From: CBDCWT01 sp965223305
GTDB lineage: Bacteria > Planctomycetota > Planctomycetia > Pirellulales > Pirellulaceae
DNA length: 64,000 nucleotides
Assembly: GCA_965223305.1 (NCBI GenBank)
Contig: CBDCWT010000079.1
Coordinates: 194,049-258,048 of the forward strand
Reading direction: 5' to 3'
Under the pieces are notes generated by a model. That model searched no databases and had not been told where the DNA came from. It saw only the letters and a program-made list of their open reading frames with translations. This document shows, piece by piece, positions 26,849 to 35,330 of this stretch. Made by a program: the position numbers and the translations under genes. The stretch's first letter is position 1, and each line of letters starts with the position of its first letter.

Positions 26849-29409
26849 ACCCAACCACTCTTGTCTCTGTGAACCCTGACTCCTCCACTGCTGCAATCCC
26901 TCTCTTGGAGATGCGCGGAATCACGCGCTCGTTCCCCGGTGCGCTGGCTCTGGACGATGTGTCCTTCGACTTGTTCCCGGGCGAAGTGCACGCACTGGTT
27001 GGAGAAAACGGTGCGGGCAAGAGTACCTTGATCAACGTCCTCTCCGGTGTGCTTCCACCCGACCGTGGCTCTGTCGCCTTGTTTGGATCCGAGGTGCGCC
27101 TGGATTCTCCGGTTGCTTGCCGTCGGCTCGGCATCGCCACAATGCATCAAGAGGCCGAGCATTTCAGCGATCTATCGGTGGCGGAGAACATGGCGTTGTT
27201 GCACGGATTGCCGGCTAACTCTTGGGGCCTCGTCGATTGGCGGCAGATCATTCGCGCTGCGCAAGAGAGCGTGGCGGAGATTGGCGAGCCGATCGATGTG
27301 CGTCAGCAGGCTGGGCGACTGAGCATTGCCCAGCTGCAGATGACGCAAGTCGCTGCAGCGGTGTCCCGGCGGGCGCGGATCGTCATCTTGGACGAACCAA
27401 CCAGTGCCCTCTCGGATTCGGAAGTCGAATGGCTGTTTCAACAGATCGATCGGCTAAAGGCGGACGGCGCGGGCGTGATTTACATCTCTCACCGCCACGA
27501 AGAGATTTTCCGGCTCTCCAACCGCATCACCGTGTTGCGAGACGGCCAGCGTGTTTGGCACGGCGAAACCGCTCAGACGAATCGCCGCAGGCTGGTCGAG
27601 GCCATGGTGGGACGTCACATCGAGACCGACCGGGGTCGAGCAGCACGCCAGCTTGCAGGCGGCGACGAACCGAGGCTTCGCCTGGCTGGTTTCACCGACA
27701 GGATGGGCCGCTTTCGCGATGTCACGCTTGAGGTACAGGCTGGCGAAATCGTGGGGCTCTACGGTTTGATTGGAGCGGGTCGCAGTGAGTTGGCTCAAGC
27801 GGTTTTCGGCTGTCGTCCGATCGACTGTGGGGAGATCTACGTTGATGGTAAACCCCTCCGCATCACGTCGGCGGGTGATGCTGTGGCTGCTGGTATCGCC
27901 TATGTTCCCGAAGACCGGCTGCGGGAGGCGCTTTTTCGCGATTTGAACGTACGGGCCAACCTGGTTGTTGCCAGCCTTGCCCGTTGGGTACGAGGCTTTG
28001 TGGTGGCGGCGGCTGACGAGCGACGCGCAGCCGGCGAAATGACCGCTCAGCTGGCTGTGCAGCACCGGTCGCTCGAGCAGCGGATCGGAGAGTTGTCCGG
28101 CGGTAATCAGCAGAAGGTTGTGCTCGCGCGGTGGATGTTAAACGACCCGCGCATCTTGATACTCGACGAGCCGACTCGTGGCGTCGATGTCGGCGCAAAG
28201 GCGGAGATTCACGATTTGTTGGGGACGTTGGCCGCGCGAGGCTGCGCGATTCTGATGATCAGTTCTGAATTGCCAGAGGTCATGCAGCACGCCGATCGGA
28301 TCGCTGTCTTCCGGCAAGGTTGTATTGCCGGCGTGTTCGACAAGGATCGGGCTTCGGCGGCTGAGATTGCTGCCGCCGCCCTGCCAAAACAGCGTGAGGG
28401 ACAGACAAACCAGCGCGCAGAAGCCGCTCCGGTACGCGGCTGGGTTGACGGGCTCGAGCGGTGTTTGCGGAGCCAGTTTGCACTAGCGGCAGCCGTAGCG
28501 ATGCTCGCGGTTTGGACTGCCTTCACCAGCGAGGGATTCAGCGTGCTCGGCTTGCTAGCCAACACGTCGATGTGGGTGATTCTCGGTTTGGCAGCCGCAG
28601 TGGTCATTATCGCGGGCGGGATCGACATCTCGATTGGATCGCTCGTTGCACTTTCTGCTGCAACCGGAGCATACGTGCTTCAGTTGCCCGCCCCCACAGC
28701 GGTCACGGTGCCGCTGGCGATTGCCTGTGGAGTACTCGTGGGCGGACTCGGCGGGCTGCTTAATGCCGTTATTGCGTTGACCGGCCGCATCCACCCCATT
28801 GTGGTGACGCTGGGGACAATGACCGTCTATCGCGGAGCGGTGATTGCCCTGCTGGGTGGGAAGGCAGTGACGGGGCTGCCTCACTCGTTTCTGCGACTCG
28901 CCAGGGATCCCGCGACAGGATTTCGCGGATCGATCCTTGTCGCCGCAGTCGCTGCCACCGCAGTTGCCGTGTGGCTGACTTGGACGCGATCGGGGAGACA
29001 TATTTTCGCGATCGGATCGGGACCAAATGCAGCGCGGTTGGCGGGCATCACTCAGCGTCGGACTTGGTTGACGGCGTTTTGTGCGGGGGGCATGCTGACC
29101 GGGCTGGCGGGCATGCTTCAACTGGCAGAGAGTGGTCAGATGCAATCGCGTTTGGGCGCCGGCTGGGAGCTGCACGCCATCGCTGTAGCGGTGATCGGCG
29201 GTGTCGCGATTACCGGGGGACGAGGCACAGTACTGGGCGTGGTTCTGGGGGCTGTGTTGGTTCGACTGATCAACGGGGCGCTTGTGCGTTGGGGAATCCG
29301 GGATGTGCAGTTTGATCTGTTTGTCGGTGCGATGATTCTGTCGGCGGTGCTCCTCGATCTCGGCTGGAGGAAGCTCGCAGAGCGAGCGCTGTTGAAGCGC
29401 TCAGGTTGA
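26845..29409 (+). CDS. Fused sugar-type ABC transporter: duplicated ATPase (RbsA/MglA type) plus permease (RbsC type)
   Basis: This 854-residue polypeptide joins two proteins that are normally separate. Residues about 15-510 are a double ABC ATPase: Walker A GENGAGKST near 52, a degenerate first signature (LSIAQLQMTQ) with ILDEPTSALSD; then a second half with the relaxed Walker A GLIGAGRSE usual in this family, signature LSGGNQQKVVLARWM near 416 and ILDEPTRGVDVGAK. Residues about 542-854 are an RbsC/MglC-like permease with GGIDISIGSLVALSAATGAY and GAGWELHAIAVAVIGG. It should drive uptake of a pentose or deoxysugar, or an AI-2-like compound. The TTG start overlaps the FG-GAP gene; GTG 26869 is an alternative start. 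Confidence 0.88.
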   Translation: MNPTTLVSVNPDSSTAAIPLLEMRGITRSFPGALALDDVSFDLFPGEVHALVGENGAGKSTLINVLSGVLPPDRGSVALFGSEVRLDSPVACRRLGIATMHQEAEHFSDLSVAENMALLHGLPANSWGLVDWRQIIRAAQESVAEIGEPIDVRQQAGRLSIAQLQMTQVAAAVSRRARIVILDEPTSALSDSEVEWLFQQIDRLKADGAGVIYISHRHEEIFRLSNRITVLRDGQRVWHGETAQTNRRRLVEAMVGRHIETDRGRAARQLAGGDEPRLRLAGFTDRMGRFRDVTLEVQAGEIVGLYGLIGAGRSELAQAVFGCRPIDCGEIYVDGKPLRITSAGDAVAAGIAYVPEDRLREALFRDLNVRANLVVASLARWVRGFVVAAADERRAAGEMTAQLAVQHRSLEQRIGELSGGNQQKVVLARWMLNDPRILILDEPTRGVDVGAKAEIHDLLGTLAARGCAILMISSELPEVMQHADRIAVFRQGCIAGVFDKDRASAAEIAAAALPKQREGQTNQRAEAAPVRGWVDGLERCLRSQFALAAAVAMLAVWTAFTSEGFSVLGLLANTSMWVILGLAAAVVIIAGGIDISIGSLVALSAATGAYVLQLPAPTAVTVPLAIACGVLVGGLGGLLNAVIALTGRIHPIVVTLGTMTVYRGAVIALLGGKAVTGLPHSFLRLARDPATGFRGSILVAAVAATAVAVWLTWTRSGRHIFAIGSGPNAARLAGITQRRTWLTAFCAGGMLTGLAGMLQLAESGQMQSRLGAGWELHAIAVAVIGGVAITGGRGTVLGVVLGAVLVRLINGALVRWGIRDVQFDLFVGAMILSAVLLDLGWRKLAERALLKRSG

Positions 29410-29413
29410 TATC

Positions 29414-30373
29414 ATGCGCCACAAATTCCAGCCACAGCAGCTTACCAGCTGGTTCTCGCTTCCTTGGTTGTTGCTGATCGTCTCCTTGGCGCTGGTTGCC
29501 AGCCAAGTGCATCGGCCCGCGGCACTGCTTGCGGTCTGGATTCCGTGGGCAGAGACGGGAATCTTGGCGGTTGCCATCACGCCGATCATTCTGAGTGGTG
29601 GGATTGATCTGTCGGTGGGATCGGTCTTGGCACTCTGTGCAACGGTCGAAGGTGTGCTGTGGAGCAGGTACGGGTGGCCGATCGGCTTGTCAGCAGGTGC
29701 TGCCGTAGCCACTGGAGTTGTCTGCGGCTGGTCCAACGGGGCTCTCGTTGCGCTGGGGCTCTCTCCGCTGGTCGCCACGTTGGCGACGATGGCGCTGTAC
29801 GGTGGCCTGGCGATGACCGTGTCGGGCGCGGCACGCGTAACTGGCTTTCCGGAGTGGTTTGTTGCCTGCAGGGATGTTGCGGGTCTGCCAACTCAGTTTT
29901 GGCTGCTGGGTGTCGTAACCGTATGCGCCTACGTCATCGTGCATCACATGAAGTTCGGTCGCCAATGCCAAGCTATCGGTGACAATCGCCGCGCTGCCGC
30001 ATTTGCCGCAATTCCAGTGCGGAGAATCGAATGGTCGCTGTATACGGCAAGCGGCTTGGCGTCGTCGTTGGTGGCGGTGCTCTATACGATCGACCGCGAC
30101 GCTGCGATCCCCGACGCCCACCGTGGTGTGGAACTGCAAGCGATCGCCTGTGTGGTCGTCGGTGGCACCTCGATTACAGGGGGGCGAGGCGGGATTCTGC
30201 GAACGGTGCTTGGGTTGGCGGTCATCGCCAACCTCGACATTGGGCTGGCCTTCTTGAGCTCGCGATTTGATTTCTTGACGGCCGAGTCCCGGTTGGTCAT
30301 GATCGGGATCCTGTTGATTGCCGTTGCTGTGTGGAACGAGCAGGTTGGTCTCAAATCTGTTGGAACCGAATGA
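29414..30373 (+). CDS. Second ABC transporter permease (RbsC/RhaQ-like)
   Basis: A 319-residue integral membrane protein with about eight to ten hydrophobic segments. It contains the family signature GGIDLSVGSVLALCATVEGV, and GVELQAIACVVVGGTSITGG toward the C-terminus. It begins 5 bp after the fused ATPase-permease and overlaps the substrate-binding gene by ATGA. Together with the permease domain of the preceding protein it should form a heterodimeric channel, as in rhamnose (RhaPQ) and autoinducer-2 (LsrCD) importers. Confidence 0.88.
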   Translation: MRHKFQPQQLTSWFSLPWLLLIVSLALVASQVHRPAALLAVWIPWAETGILAVAITPIILSGGIDLSVGSVLALCATVEGVLWSRYGWPIGLSAGAAVATGVVCGWSNGALVALGLSPLVATLATMALYGGLAMTVSGAARVTGFPEWFVACRDVAGLPTQFWLLGVVTVCAYVIVHHMKFGRQCQAIGDNRRAAAFAAIPVRRIEWSLYTASGLASSLVAVLYTIDRDAAIPDAHRGVELQAIACVVVGGTSITGGRGGILRTVLGLAVIANLDIGLAFLSSRFDFLTAESRLVMIGILLIAVAVWNEQVGLKSVGTE

Positions 30374-31371
30374 TGCCGAAAAAACGACACGCGTTCACGT
30401 GGATGTTGCTGCTGGTGCTCTGCGTCGTGGGGTGCGATCGCTCGCCGGGCACGGTCCGCATTGGAATGATGCCCAAGCTGATGGGGATCTCCTATTTCAA
30501 AGCGACGGAACAGGGGGCGCTGGAGGCAGCTCAGGAACTCGCGGTCGAACTTGAATTCGACGGTCCCACCGAGGCCAGAGCAGAAGACCAGTCCAAGATG
30601 CTGGACAGCTGGGTGGCCCAGGGGAAGGACGTGATTGCTGTCGCTCCCAATGATCCCGAGTCGATTGCCCGCAGCTTTCGGGCTGCACGAGATGCAGGCG
30701 TTGTGGTATTGACCTGGGATACCGACGCCAATCCTGCCAAATCCGGCCGCAGCATCTTCGTGAACCAGGCGCCGAACGAGGCCATTGGCCGCACGCTGGT
30801 TGAAGTGATGGCCAGTGGTGTGCGCAGTGCGGGCAAGTCGTTGGCGGGTCGGTATCTGATCGTTAGCGGTACTCCGACGGCGGCAAACCAGAACATCTGG
30901 ATGGAATTCATGAAGCAGACGATCGCAGAGCACTACCCTGAAATGGAACTGCTGCCTCACCTGACACCCGGTGAGGACCACCGTAAGTCGGCCGAGCAGA
31001 CCGCAGAAACCCTGGCTGCCAATTCTGATTTGAAAGGCATCTGGGGCATTACTTCAGTTGCTCTCCCGGCGGCGGCCAAGGCAGTCCGCGATGCGGGGAA
31101 AGCGGGTGAGGTCTACGTCACGGGTTTGAGCTTGCCCAGTACCATGCGGGAATATGTACACGATGGAACGGTGGAAAAGTTTGTGCTGTGGGACGCCGTC
31201 GATTTGGGTTACCTGACAGTCCACGTTGCCAACCGATTGGCGGAGGGAGGGCTGTCCGATGGAGTCTACGACTTCGGCCGGCTGCAGGGGATCGAGGTCC
31301 GCGATGGCCAGGCGATCCTTGGTCCGCCGTTGGTGTTCGACAGGTCGACGGTTGATCAGTACTCGTTCTGA
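30370..31371 (+). CDS. Lipoprotein substrate-binding protein of the ABC transporter (RhaS/LsrB-like)
   Basis: The 333-residue product begins with a lipoprotein signal ending in CVVGC (lipobox V-V-G-C, about residues 21-24). The mature part is a type I periplasmic binding fold: IGMMPKLMGISYFKATEQGA, ELEFDGPTEARAEDQ, DVIAVAPNDPESIA, LTWDTDANPAKSGRSIFVNQ. These match the family containing rhamnose-binding RhaS and AI-2-binding LsrB. The start ATG at 30370 overlaps the permease stop (ATGA); ATG 30373 is equally possible. As the last gene of the operon it supplies ligand to the two permease domains. Substrate is probably a deoxysugar, but this is inference. Confidence 0.88.
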   Translation: MMPKKRHAFTWMLLLVLCVVGCDRSPGTVRIGMMPKLMGISYFKATEQGALEAAQELAVELEFDGPTEARAEDQSKMLDSWVAQGKDVIAVAPNDPESIARSFRAARDAGVVVLTWDTDANPAKSGRSIFVNQAPNEAIGRTLVEVMASGVRSAGKSLAGRYLIVSGTPTAANQNIWMEFMKQTIAEHYPEMELLPHLTPGEDHRKSAEQTAETLAANSDLKGIWGITSVALPAAAKAVRDAGKAGEVYVTGLSLPSTMREYVHDGTVEKFVLWDAVDLGYLTVHVANRLAEGGLSDGVYDFGRLQGIEVRDGQAILGPPLVFDRSTVDQYSF

Positions 31372-31383
31372 CCGCAACTTTCT

Positions 31384-32616
31384 TCAGTCTTCGAGACCAA
31401 GCTGGTCTGCTGGGACATCTCGCAAGATCTCCTCGGTGCTGGTCGCGCCTTGAGCGACTTTAATCAGTGCGCCCTTGCGGAAGACGACCATCCCGGCGTT
31501 AGCGGCGGCGACCTCGATCTCATGAGTCGGCGCGGCTTTCGCGACGAGCCGGCGGATTTCCTGGTTGATCGACAGGATCTCGAATAAACCGGTGCGGCCG
31601 GAGTAGCCGACATGGAGGCATTTTTCGCAGCCCGCCGGACCGTAGATCGCTTGGCCTTGGCCCGGTTCCAGCAGCGATTCGACCTCTTCAAATGTCTGGG
31701 GTGATACGCTGATGTCGTACTCGACGCGGCAAGCGGGACACAATGTCCGCACAAGTCGCTGGGCGATGATTCCCAGCAGACAGCTCGAGAGGAAATACGG
31801 CTGAGCTCCCCAGGCGAACATGCTCTGCACGGCGCCGGAAGCCGTGGGCGCGTGCAGGGTCGCTAGCACCAGATGCCCGCTGTTGGCGGCCCGCACGGCC
31901 GTCGTCATGGTCGTCGGGTCACGGATCTCGCCGATCATGATGACATCGGGCGCCTGACGCAGCACGTTCGTGAGCAGCTCGGGAAAGTCGACTCCCAGCG
32001 TTTCGTGGACCTGCGATTGGCGGATGCCGTCCAAGGCGTATTCGACGGGATCTTCGAGAGTGTTGATCTTCTTGCTGCCATCATTGAGATGCTGCAAGCA
32101 AGCGTAGAGTGTTGTGGTCTTTCCCGTGCCGGTGGGACCGGTGACGAGGATCAGCCCACTCGGGTGGCTCAGCATGAAGAGCAGCTTGTTGAAGTCGTTA
32201 CGGGACATTCCCAAGTCCGAGAGCGAAAACAGTTCAGACGAGTGGTCCCAAATCCGCACAGCCATGTCTTCGCCATACAAGGTCGGCGTGCAGTTGATCC
32301 TCAGGTCAAGCTTCCGCGCACCCAGCTCGTGAATCCAGCGACCGTCAGCTGGTCGACGACGTTCGGAGATGTCCATGCCAGCATTTGCTTTGATATGGGT
32401 GATCAACTGCCGGCCGTGTTCGCTTGATACGACCGCCACTTTCTCGACCGTGCCCATTCGCCGAATGGCAATGGTTACGAAACGCTGTTCGCTGAGCAGA
32501 AACAGGTCACTTGCGCGCAGATCGGCAGCTCGCTCGAGGACTGCAGACACAGCCTGTTCGGCCTCCATGTTGACAAGGTCGGTGACCTTGAATCTCTCGG
32601 TAGACGCCTGGCTCAT
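31384..32616 (-). CDS. GspE/PilB-family secretion ATPase, short form
   Basis: A 410-residue ATPase. Residues 1-150 contain the N2 domain only (no N1 domain as in full GspE). It has Walker A GPTGTGKTTTLY, an Asp box (INTLEDPVEY), Walker B DVIMIGEIRDP, and His box LATLHAPTASGAV. A four-Cys Zn motif (CPAC and CEKC about 45 residues apart) is typical of GspE/PilB. It would power a type II secretion or type IV pilus-like machine. The rest of such a machine is not next to it. Its ATG overlaps the stop of the upstream STAS gene (ATGA), a pairing that suggests the ATPase is tied to an anti-sigma-type switch. Start chosen at 32616 because of this overlap. Confidence 0.85.
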   Translation of the reverse strand: MSQASTERFKVTDLVNMEAEQAVSAVLERAADLRASDLFLLSEQRFVTIAIRRMGTVEKVAVVSSEHGRQLITHIKANAGMDISERRRPADGRWIHELGARKLDLRINCTPTLYGEDMAVRIWDHSSELFSLSDLGMSRNDFNKLLFMLSHPSGLILVTGPTGTGKTTTLYACLQHLNDGSKKINTLEDPVEYALDGIRQSQVHETLGVDFPELLTNVLRQAPDVIMIGEIRDPTTMTTAVRAANSGHLVLATLHAPTASGAVQSMFAWGAQPYFLSSCLLGIIAQRLVRTLCPACRVEYDISVSPQTFEEVESLLEPGQGQAIYGPAGCEKCLHVGYSGRTGLFEILSINQEIRRLVAKAAPTHEIEVAAANAGMVVFRKGALIKVAQGATSTEEILRDVPADQLGLED

Positions 32617-32969
32617 CCGGACTCTCCATCTAGGAATGTCTGTGCTTGCACGACATCGTCGGCCAACGCGAAGACAGTCTGCAGGTTCAAGACGCGTATT
32701 ACATTCTTGGCAATGGGCGACAGTGAGTGGAGCACGAGATGGCCTCCGGATTCGCGCATCTTCTTTTGACAAGTGAGCAGCCAATTGATGCCGCTTGAAT
32801 CGATTGCTTCGACTTCACTCATGTCAAACAGCACATTCTGCTGAAACGCTTCGTTGCCAAGAGTCATCTCGAGTGGCTCTCGATCACTGACAACCTCGCG
32901 TTGCGAGATTCGACCTTCGACACGAAGACACGAAACGCCATGTTCTTGGGATTCGATCGAGAGTTTCAT
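32613..32969 (-). CDS. STAS-domain anti-sigma factor antagonist-like protein
   Basis: A single STAS domain of 118 residues (MKLSIESQEHGVSC... start). The phosphorylatable motif reads AIDSSGINWLL, as in SpoIIAA-like proteins, preceded by VLFDMSEVE and followed by LHSLSPIAKNVIRVLNL. Such proteins bind kinase/anti-sigma partners or act as scaffold switches. No cognate kinase or phosphatase is in the window. ATG 32969 is used; ATG 32984 would add five residues, and neither has a strong ribosome binding site. It is translationally coupled to the downstream GspE-like ATPase. Confidence 0.8.
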   Translation of the reverse strand: MKLSIESQEHGVSCLRVEGRISQREVVSDREPLEMTLGNEAFQQNVLFDMSEVEAIDSSGINWLLTCQKKMRESGGHLVLHSLSPIAKNVIRVLNLQTVFALADDVVQAQTFLDGESG

Positions 32970-33262
32970 GCTGTCACTTGGCATCTGCGCAGGCGTTGGA
33001 AGCGGAACTTGCGGATCGGGACCTCCGCCGGCCGTGTGACGTCCGCCTCGGAAAGCGGAGAAACAACGTCGGGCTCCGCGCCACGCGGCCACCTCCGTCG
33101 TGCCGGCACAAACGCTCAGCGAGGTTCGGAGCGTCCCGAATTTGCATTAATCTAATTGTCTCCCGGCACGACATCAACCAATGTGGAAGGTGCTCTTTCG
33201 CAAAACTGAGGCAGTTGTGCCGGTTTACTCGTGAATCTTGGGTCGGGCCGGCAGGACCTTCA

Positions 33263-33291
33263 TTGACTGTTGCACGGCCGACACCTAGTAT
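33263..33291 (+). promoter_or_regulatory. Candidate sigma70 promoter P1
   Basis: TTGACT (33263-33268) and TAGTAT (33286-33291) are spaced by exactly 17 bp, so transcription would start near 33298. The site is 330 bp before the protease gene, so P1 would make a long leader or a separate small RNA. Confidence 0.55.
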
Positions 33292-33297
33292 TGCTCG

Positions 33298-33460
33298 ATG
33301 CCTGATCGAGTTGCATGCAAGACGCATCGCCGCGCTAAGACGCGCGACCGGCAAAAGACTCACTGGCGCCCGTAACGGGCTATTCAGGGCGATGTGTCCG
33401 CCACCGTGCACGTTCTTCCGATTGCACGGGCTGTCCTTCAGAACGGCGTGCAAGTTTTTT
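33298..33460 (+). ncRNA. Candidate small RNA or attenuator leader with competing hairpins
   Basis: From the predicted P1 start to a T6 run is 163 nt without a supportable protein. Near the 3' end three segments compete: CCGTGCA (33404-33410) can pair with TGCACGG (33423-33429), or TTGCACG (33422-33428) can pair with CGTGCAA (33447-33453), the latter followed by GTTTTTT (33454-33460) like an intrinsic terminator. A further hairpin GCCCGTAACGGGC lies near 33368-33380, and TTGCATGC at 33311-33318 can also pair with GCGTGCAA. This is the layout of an antiterminator/terminator switch or of a short independent RNA. It matches no RNA family I know. Confidence 0.4.
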
Positions 33461-33487
33461 GACCACGGGCAAAACGTGACCTATATT
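33459..33487 (+). promoter_or_regulatory. Candidate sigma70 promoter P2 for the protease gene
   Basis: TTGACC (33459-33464) and TATATT (33482-33487) are 17 bp apart, 140 bp before the protease ATG. The -35 overlaps the T-run of the putative terminator, so the P1 transcript could end exactly where P2 begins. Confidence 0.55.
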
Positions 33488-33626
33488 CCTTTGGCTGCTC
33501 TTCCTGGTTCGCGCTAAGCAGCCTTTGTCACTGCCATTGCTGGGGTTCGCCGCGCCCAACTGAGTCTGTTTCCTGAAAGTCAGGGCGCGGATTTGACGCT
33601 CACCATCCCGAAGGAACAAGAAGAAC

Positions 33627-35288
33627 ATGCGCACTCGGTCGCTCCTCAACAGTGTGCTCGGTCTCGTCTTGCTATTCGTGGCCGGCTGGTTCTCCGACGG
33701 AACGTCGTTCGGGCAAGTCCGAATTGCCCGCGAAGCCATCGTGGATGTCTCGGACCTCCACGATATTCTGCGTGCTGGCCAGCAGCTGGAGTCGCAACAG
33801 AGGTGGGGCGAAGCGCTCACTCACTACGAAGAAGCACTCCGCCGGCACCCCGGCAGCCCTCATCTTGTCCAACGGCACTTCCTTGCCCGGCTGCACTACG
33901 ATGTCGGTCGCCGTTACAACGACACCAGCTTCGTCAACACTCTCGCCGAACTCGACACGCAACAGGCGCTTGACCTGTATTCCGAGATCCTGCTCAAGAT
34001 CCACACCTACTATGTAGACCAGCCCGACTGGGAGGACCTCGTCCGCCGCGGCAGCGTCGCCTTGGAAGTGGCACTGGCCGAGGACAGGTTCCGGCGTCAG
34101 CACCGGTTGGCCGTCGGCGGTGAAGACGCCCCGGACAACTCAAACATCCTGTCTGGGTTGAGCCGATCGCTCGAGCAGATACCGGTTCGGTCCCGTCATG
34201 ACGCGCGGCGGGCTGTGATGCAGACGGCGTATGCGACCGAAAGGGAGATCGGCATTCCCGCACAGGTTGTGGTCCTCGAGTATGCCTGCGCGGCGGCGAG
34301 TTCGCTGGACGACTACTCCTCCTTCTTGACCGGCAGCCAGCTCGACGAAGTTCTGTCGCAGATTGAAGGCAACTTCGTCGGATTGGGCATCGAACTCAAA
34401 GCCGCTTCCAACTCGCTGCTAATCGTTGACGTCATTAGGGGGGGGCCTGCCGACCAAGCCGGGATTCGTCCCGGGGAACGAATCGTACGAGTAGACGGGC
34501 ACTCGACCACAGAAGTTTCGACGGACGTCGCCGCAGACATGTTGAAAGGCAAGGAGGGCAGCCTGGTTGAACTGGTCGTCGAAAACGCCAGCCGGCAGCC
34601 ACGCCTTGTGAAGTTGGTACGGCGACGTGTGGATGTACCCAGCATCGAGCAGGCTGCGATCATCGATACCCAATCGGGTGTCGCCTACCTGCACCTGTCC
34701 AGCTTTCAGAAAACCACCAGCGAGGATCTCGAGAGCACCTTGTGGCGCTTACATGGGCAGGGGATGCGGAGTTTGATTCTCGACGTCCGCGGCAACCCGG
34801 GTGGCCTCCTGTCAGCCGCAGTGGACGTGGCCGACAAGTTCATCGCCCGCGGCGGCATTGTATCGACACGCGGCCGGAGCAGCGGTGAGATGCGTGACTA
34901 TCAAGCTCACTACGGCGGCACGTGGCGCGTGCCGTTGGTGGTTCTGATTGATGGCGAGTCGGCCAGCGCCAGCGAGATTTTTGCGGGCGCCATCCGGGAC
35001 CATCGCCGAGGTGTTGTCGTGGGCCGCAAGAGCTTCGGCAAAGGCAGCGTCCAGGGCATTTTCCCTCTGGGTATCGCCAACATCGGCATTCGGTTGACAA
35101 CCGCCAAGTTCTATTCGCCAAATGGACAGCCAATCAGCCGCAACGGTATCGATCCGGACGTCCCCGTGCACGCGGAGAGTGTCACGACGGCCCGTGCTAC
35201 CGACGACGGACAACTGCTTGCCAGCCAACCGCAAGTTGATCCGGTACTGGATAGAGGCTTGCAAGTCGCTCGCCAGCGACTAGAGTAG
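33627..35288 (+). CDS. C-terminal processing protease (S41 family) with TPR-like N-terminus and PDZ
   Basis: A 553-residue exported protein. A signal peptide (about 1-29) is followed by a TPR-like helical part (QRWGEALTHYEEALRRHPGS). The PDZ domain is at about 245-335 (GGPADQAGIRPGERIVRVDG). The S41 protease core holds LILDVRGNPGGLL, the Ser site GESASASEIFAGAI and the Lys site GRKSFGKGSVQG, so the Ser/Lys dyad is intact. Such proteases trim C-termini of periplasmic or membrane proteins and are regulated by the PDZ. AGGAAC 10 bp before the ATG serves as ribosome binding site. Two promoters and a possible regulatory RNA precede it. The MMPL gene follows 42 bp downstream. Confidence 0.9.
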   Translation: MRTRSLLNSVLGLVLLFVAGWFSDGTSFGQVRIAREAIVDVSDLHDILRAGQQLESQQRWGEALTHYEEALRRHPGSPHLVQRHFLARLHYDVGRRYNDTSFVNTLAELDTQQALDLYSEILLKIHTYYVDQPDWEDLVRRGSVALEVALAEDRFRRQHRLAVGGEDAPDNSNILSGLSRSLEQIPVRSRHDARRAVMQTAYATEREIGIPAQVVVLEYACAAASSLDDYSSFLTGSQLDEVLSQIEGNFVGLGIELKAASNSLLIVDVIRGGPADQAGIRPGERIVRVDGHSTTEVSTDVAADMLKGKEGSLVELVVENASRQPRLVKLVRRRVDVPSIEQAAIIDTQSGVAYLHLSSFQKTTSEDLESTLWRLHGQGMRSLILDVRGNPGGLLSAAVDVADKFIARGGIVSTRGRSSGEMRDYQAHYGGTWRVPLVVLIDGESASASEIFAGAIRDHRRGVVVGRKSFGKGSVQGIFPLGIANIGIRLTTAKFYSPNGQPISRNGIDPDVPVHAESVTTARATDDGQLLASQPQVDPVLDRGLQVARQRLE

Positions 35289-35330
35289 CTCCCAGGGTCA
35301 GTTGTAACCTGTTGGATCTACCACCAGCCG

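Noticed and set aside
32978..33517. 179-codon plus-strand frame
   Set aside because: The translation is Arg/Cys-rich without motifs and begins antisense to the STAS gene; the region is better explained by promoters and a leader RNA.
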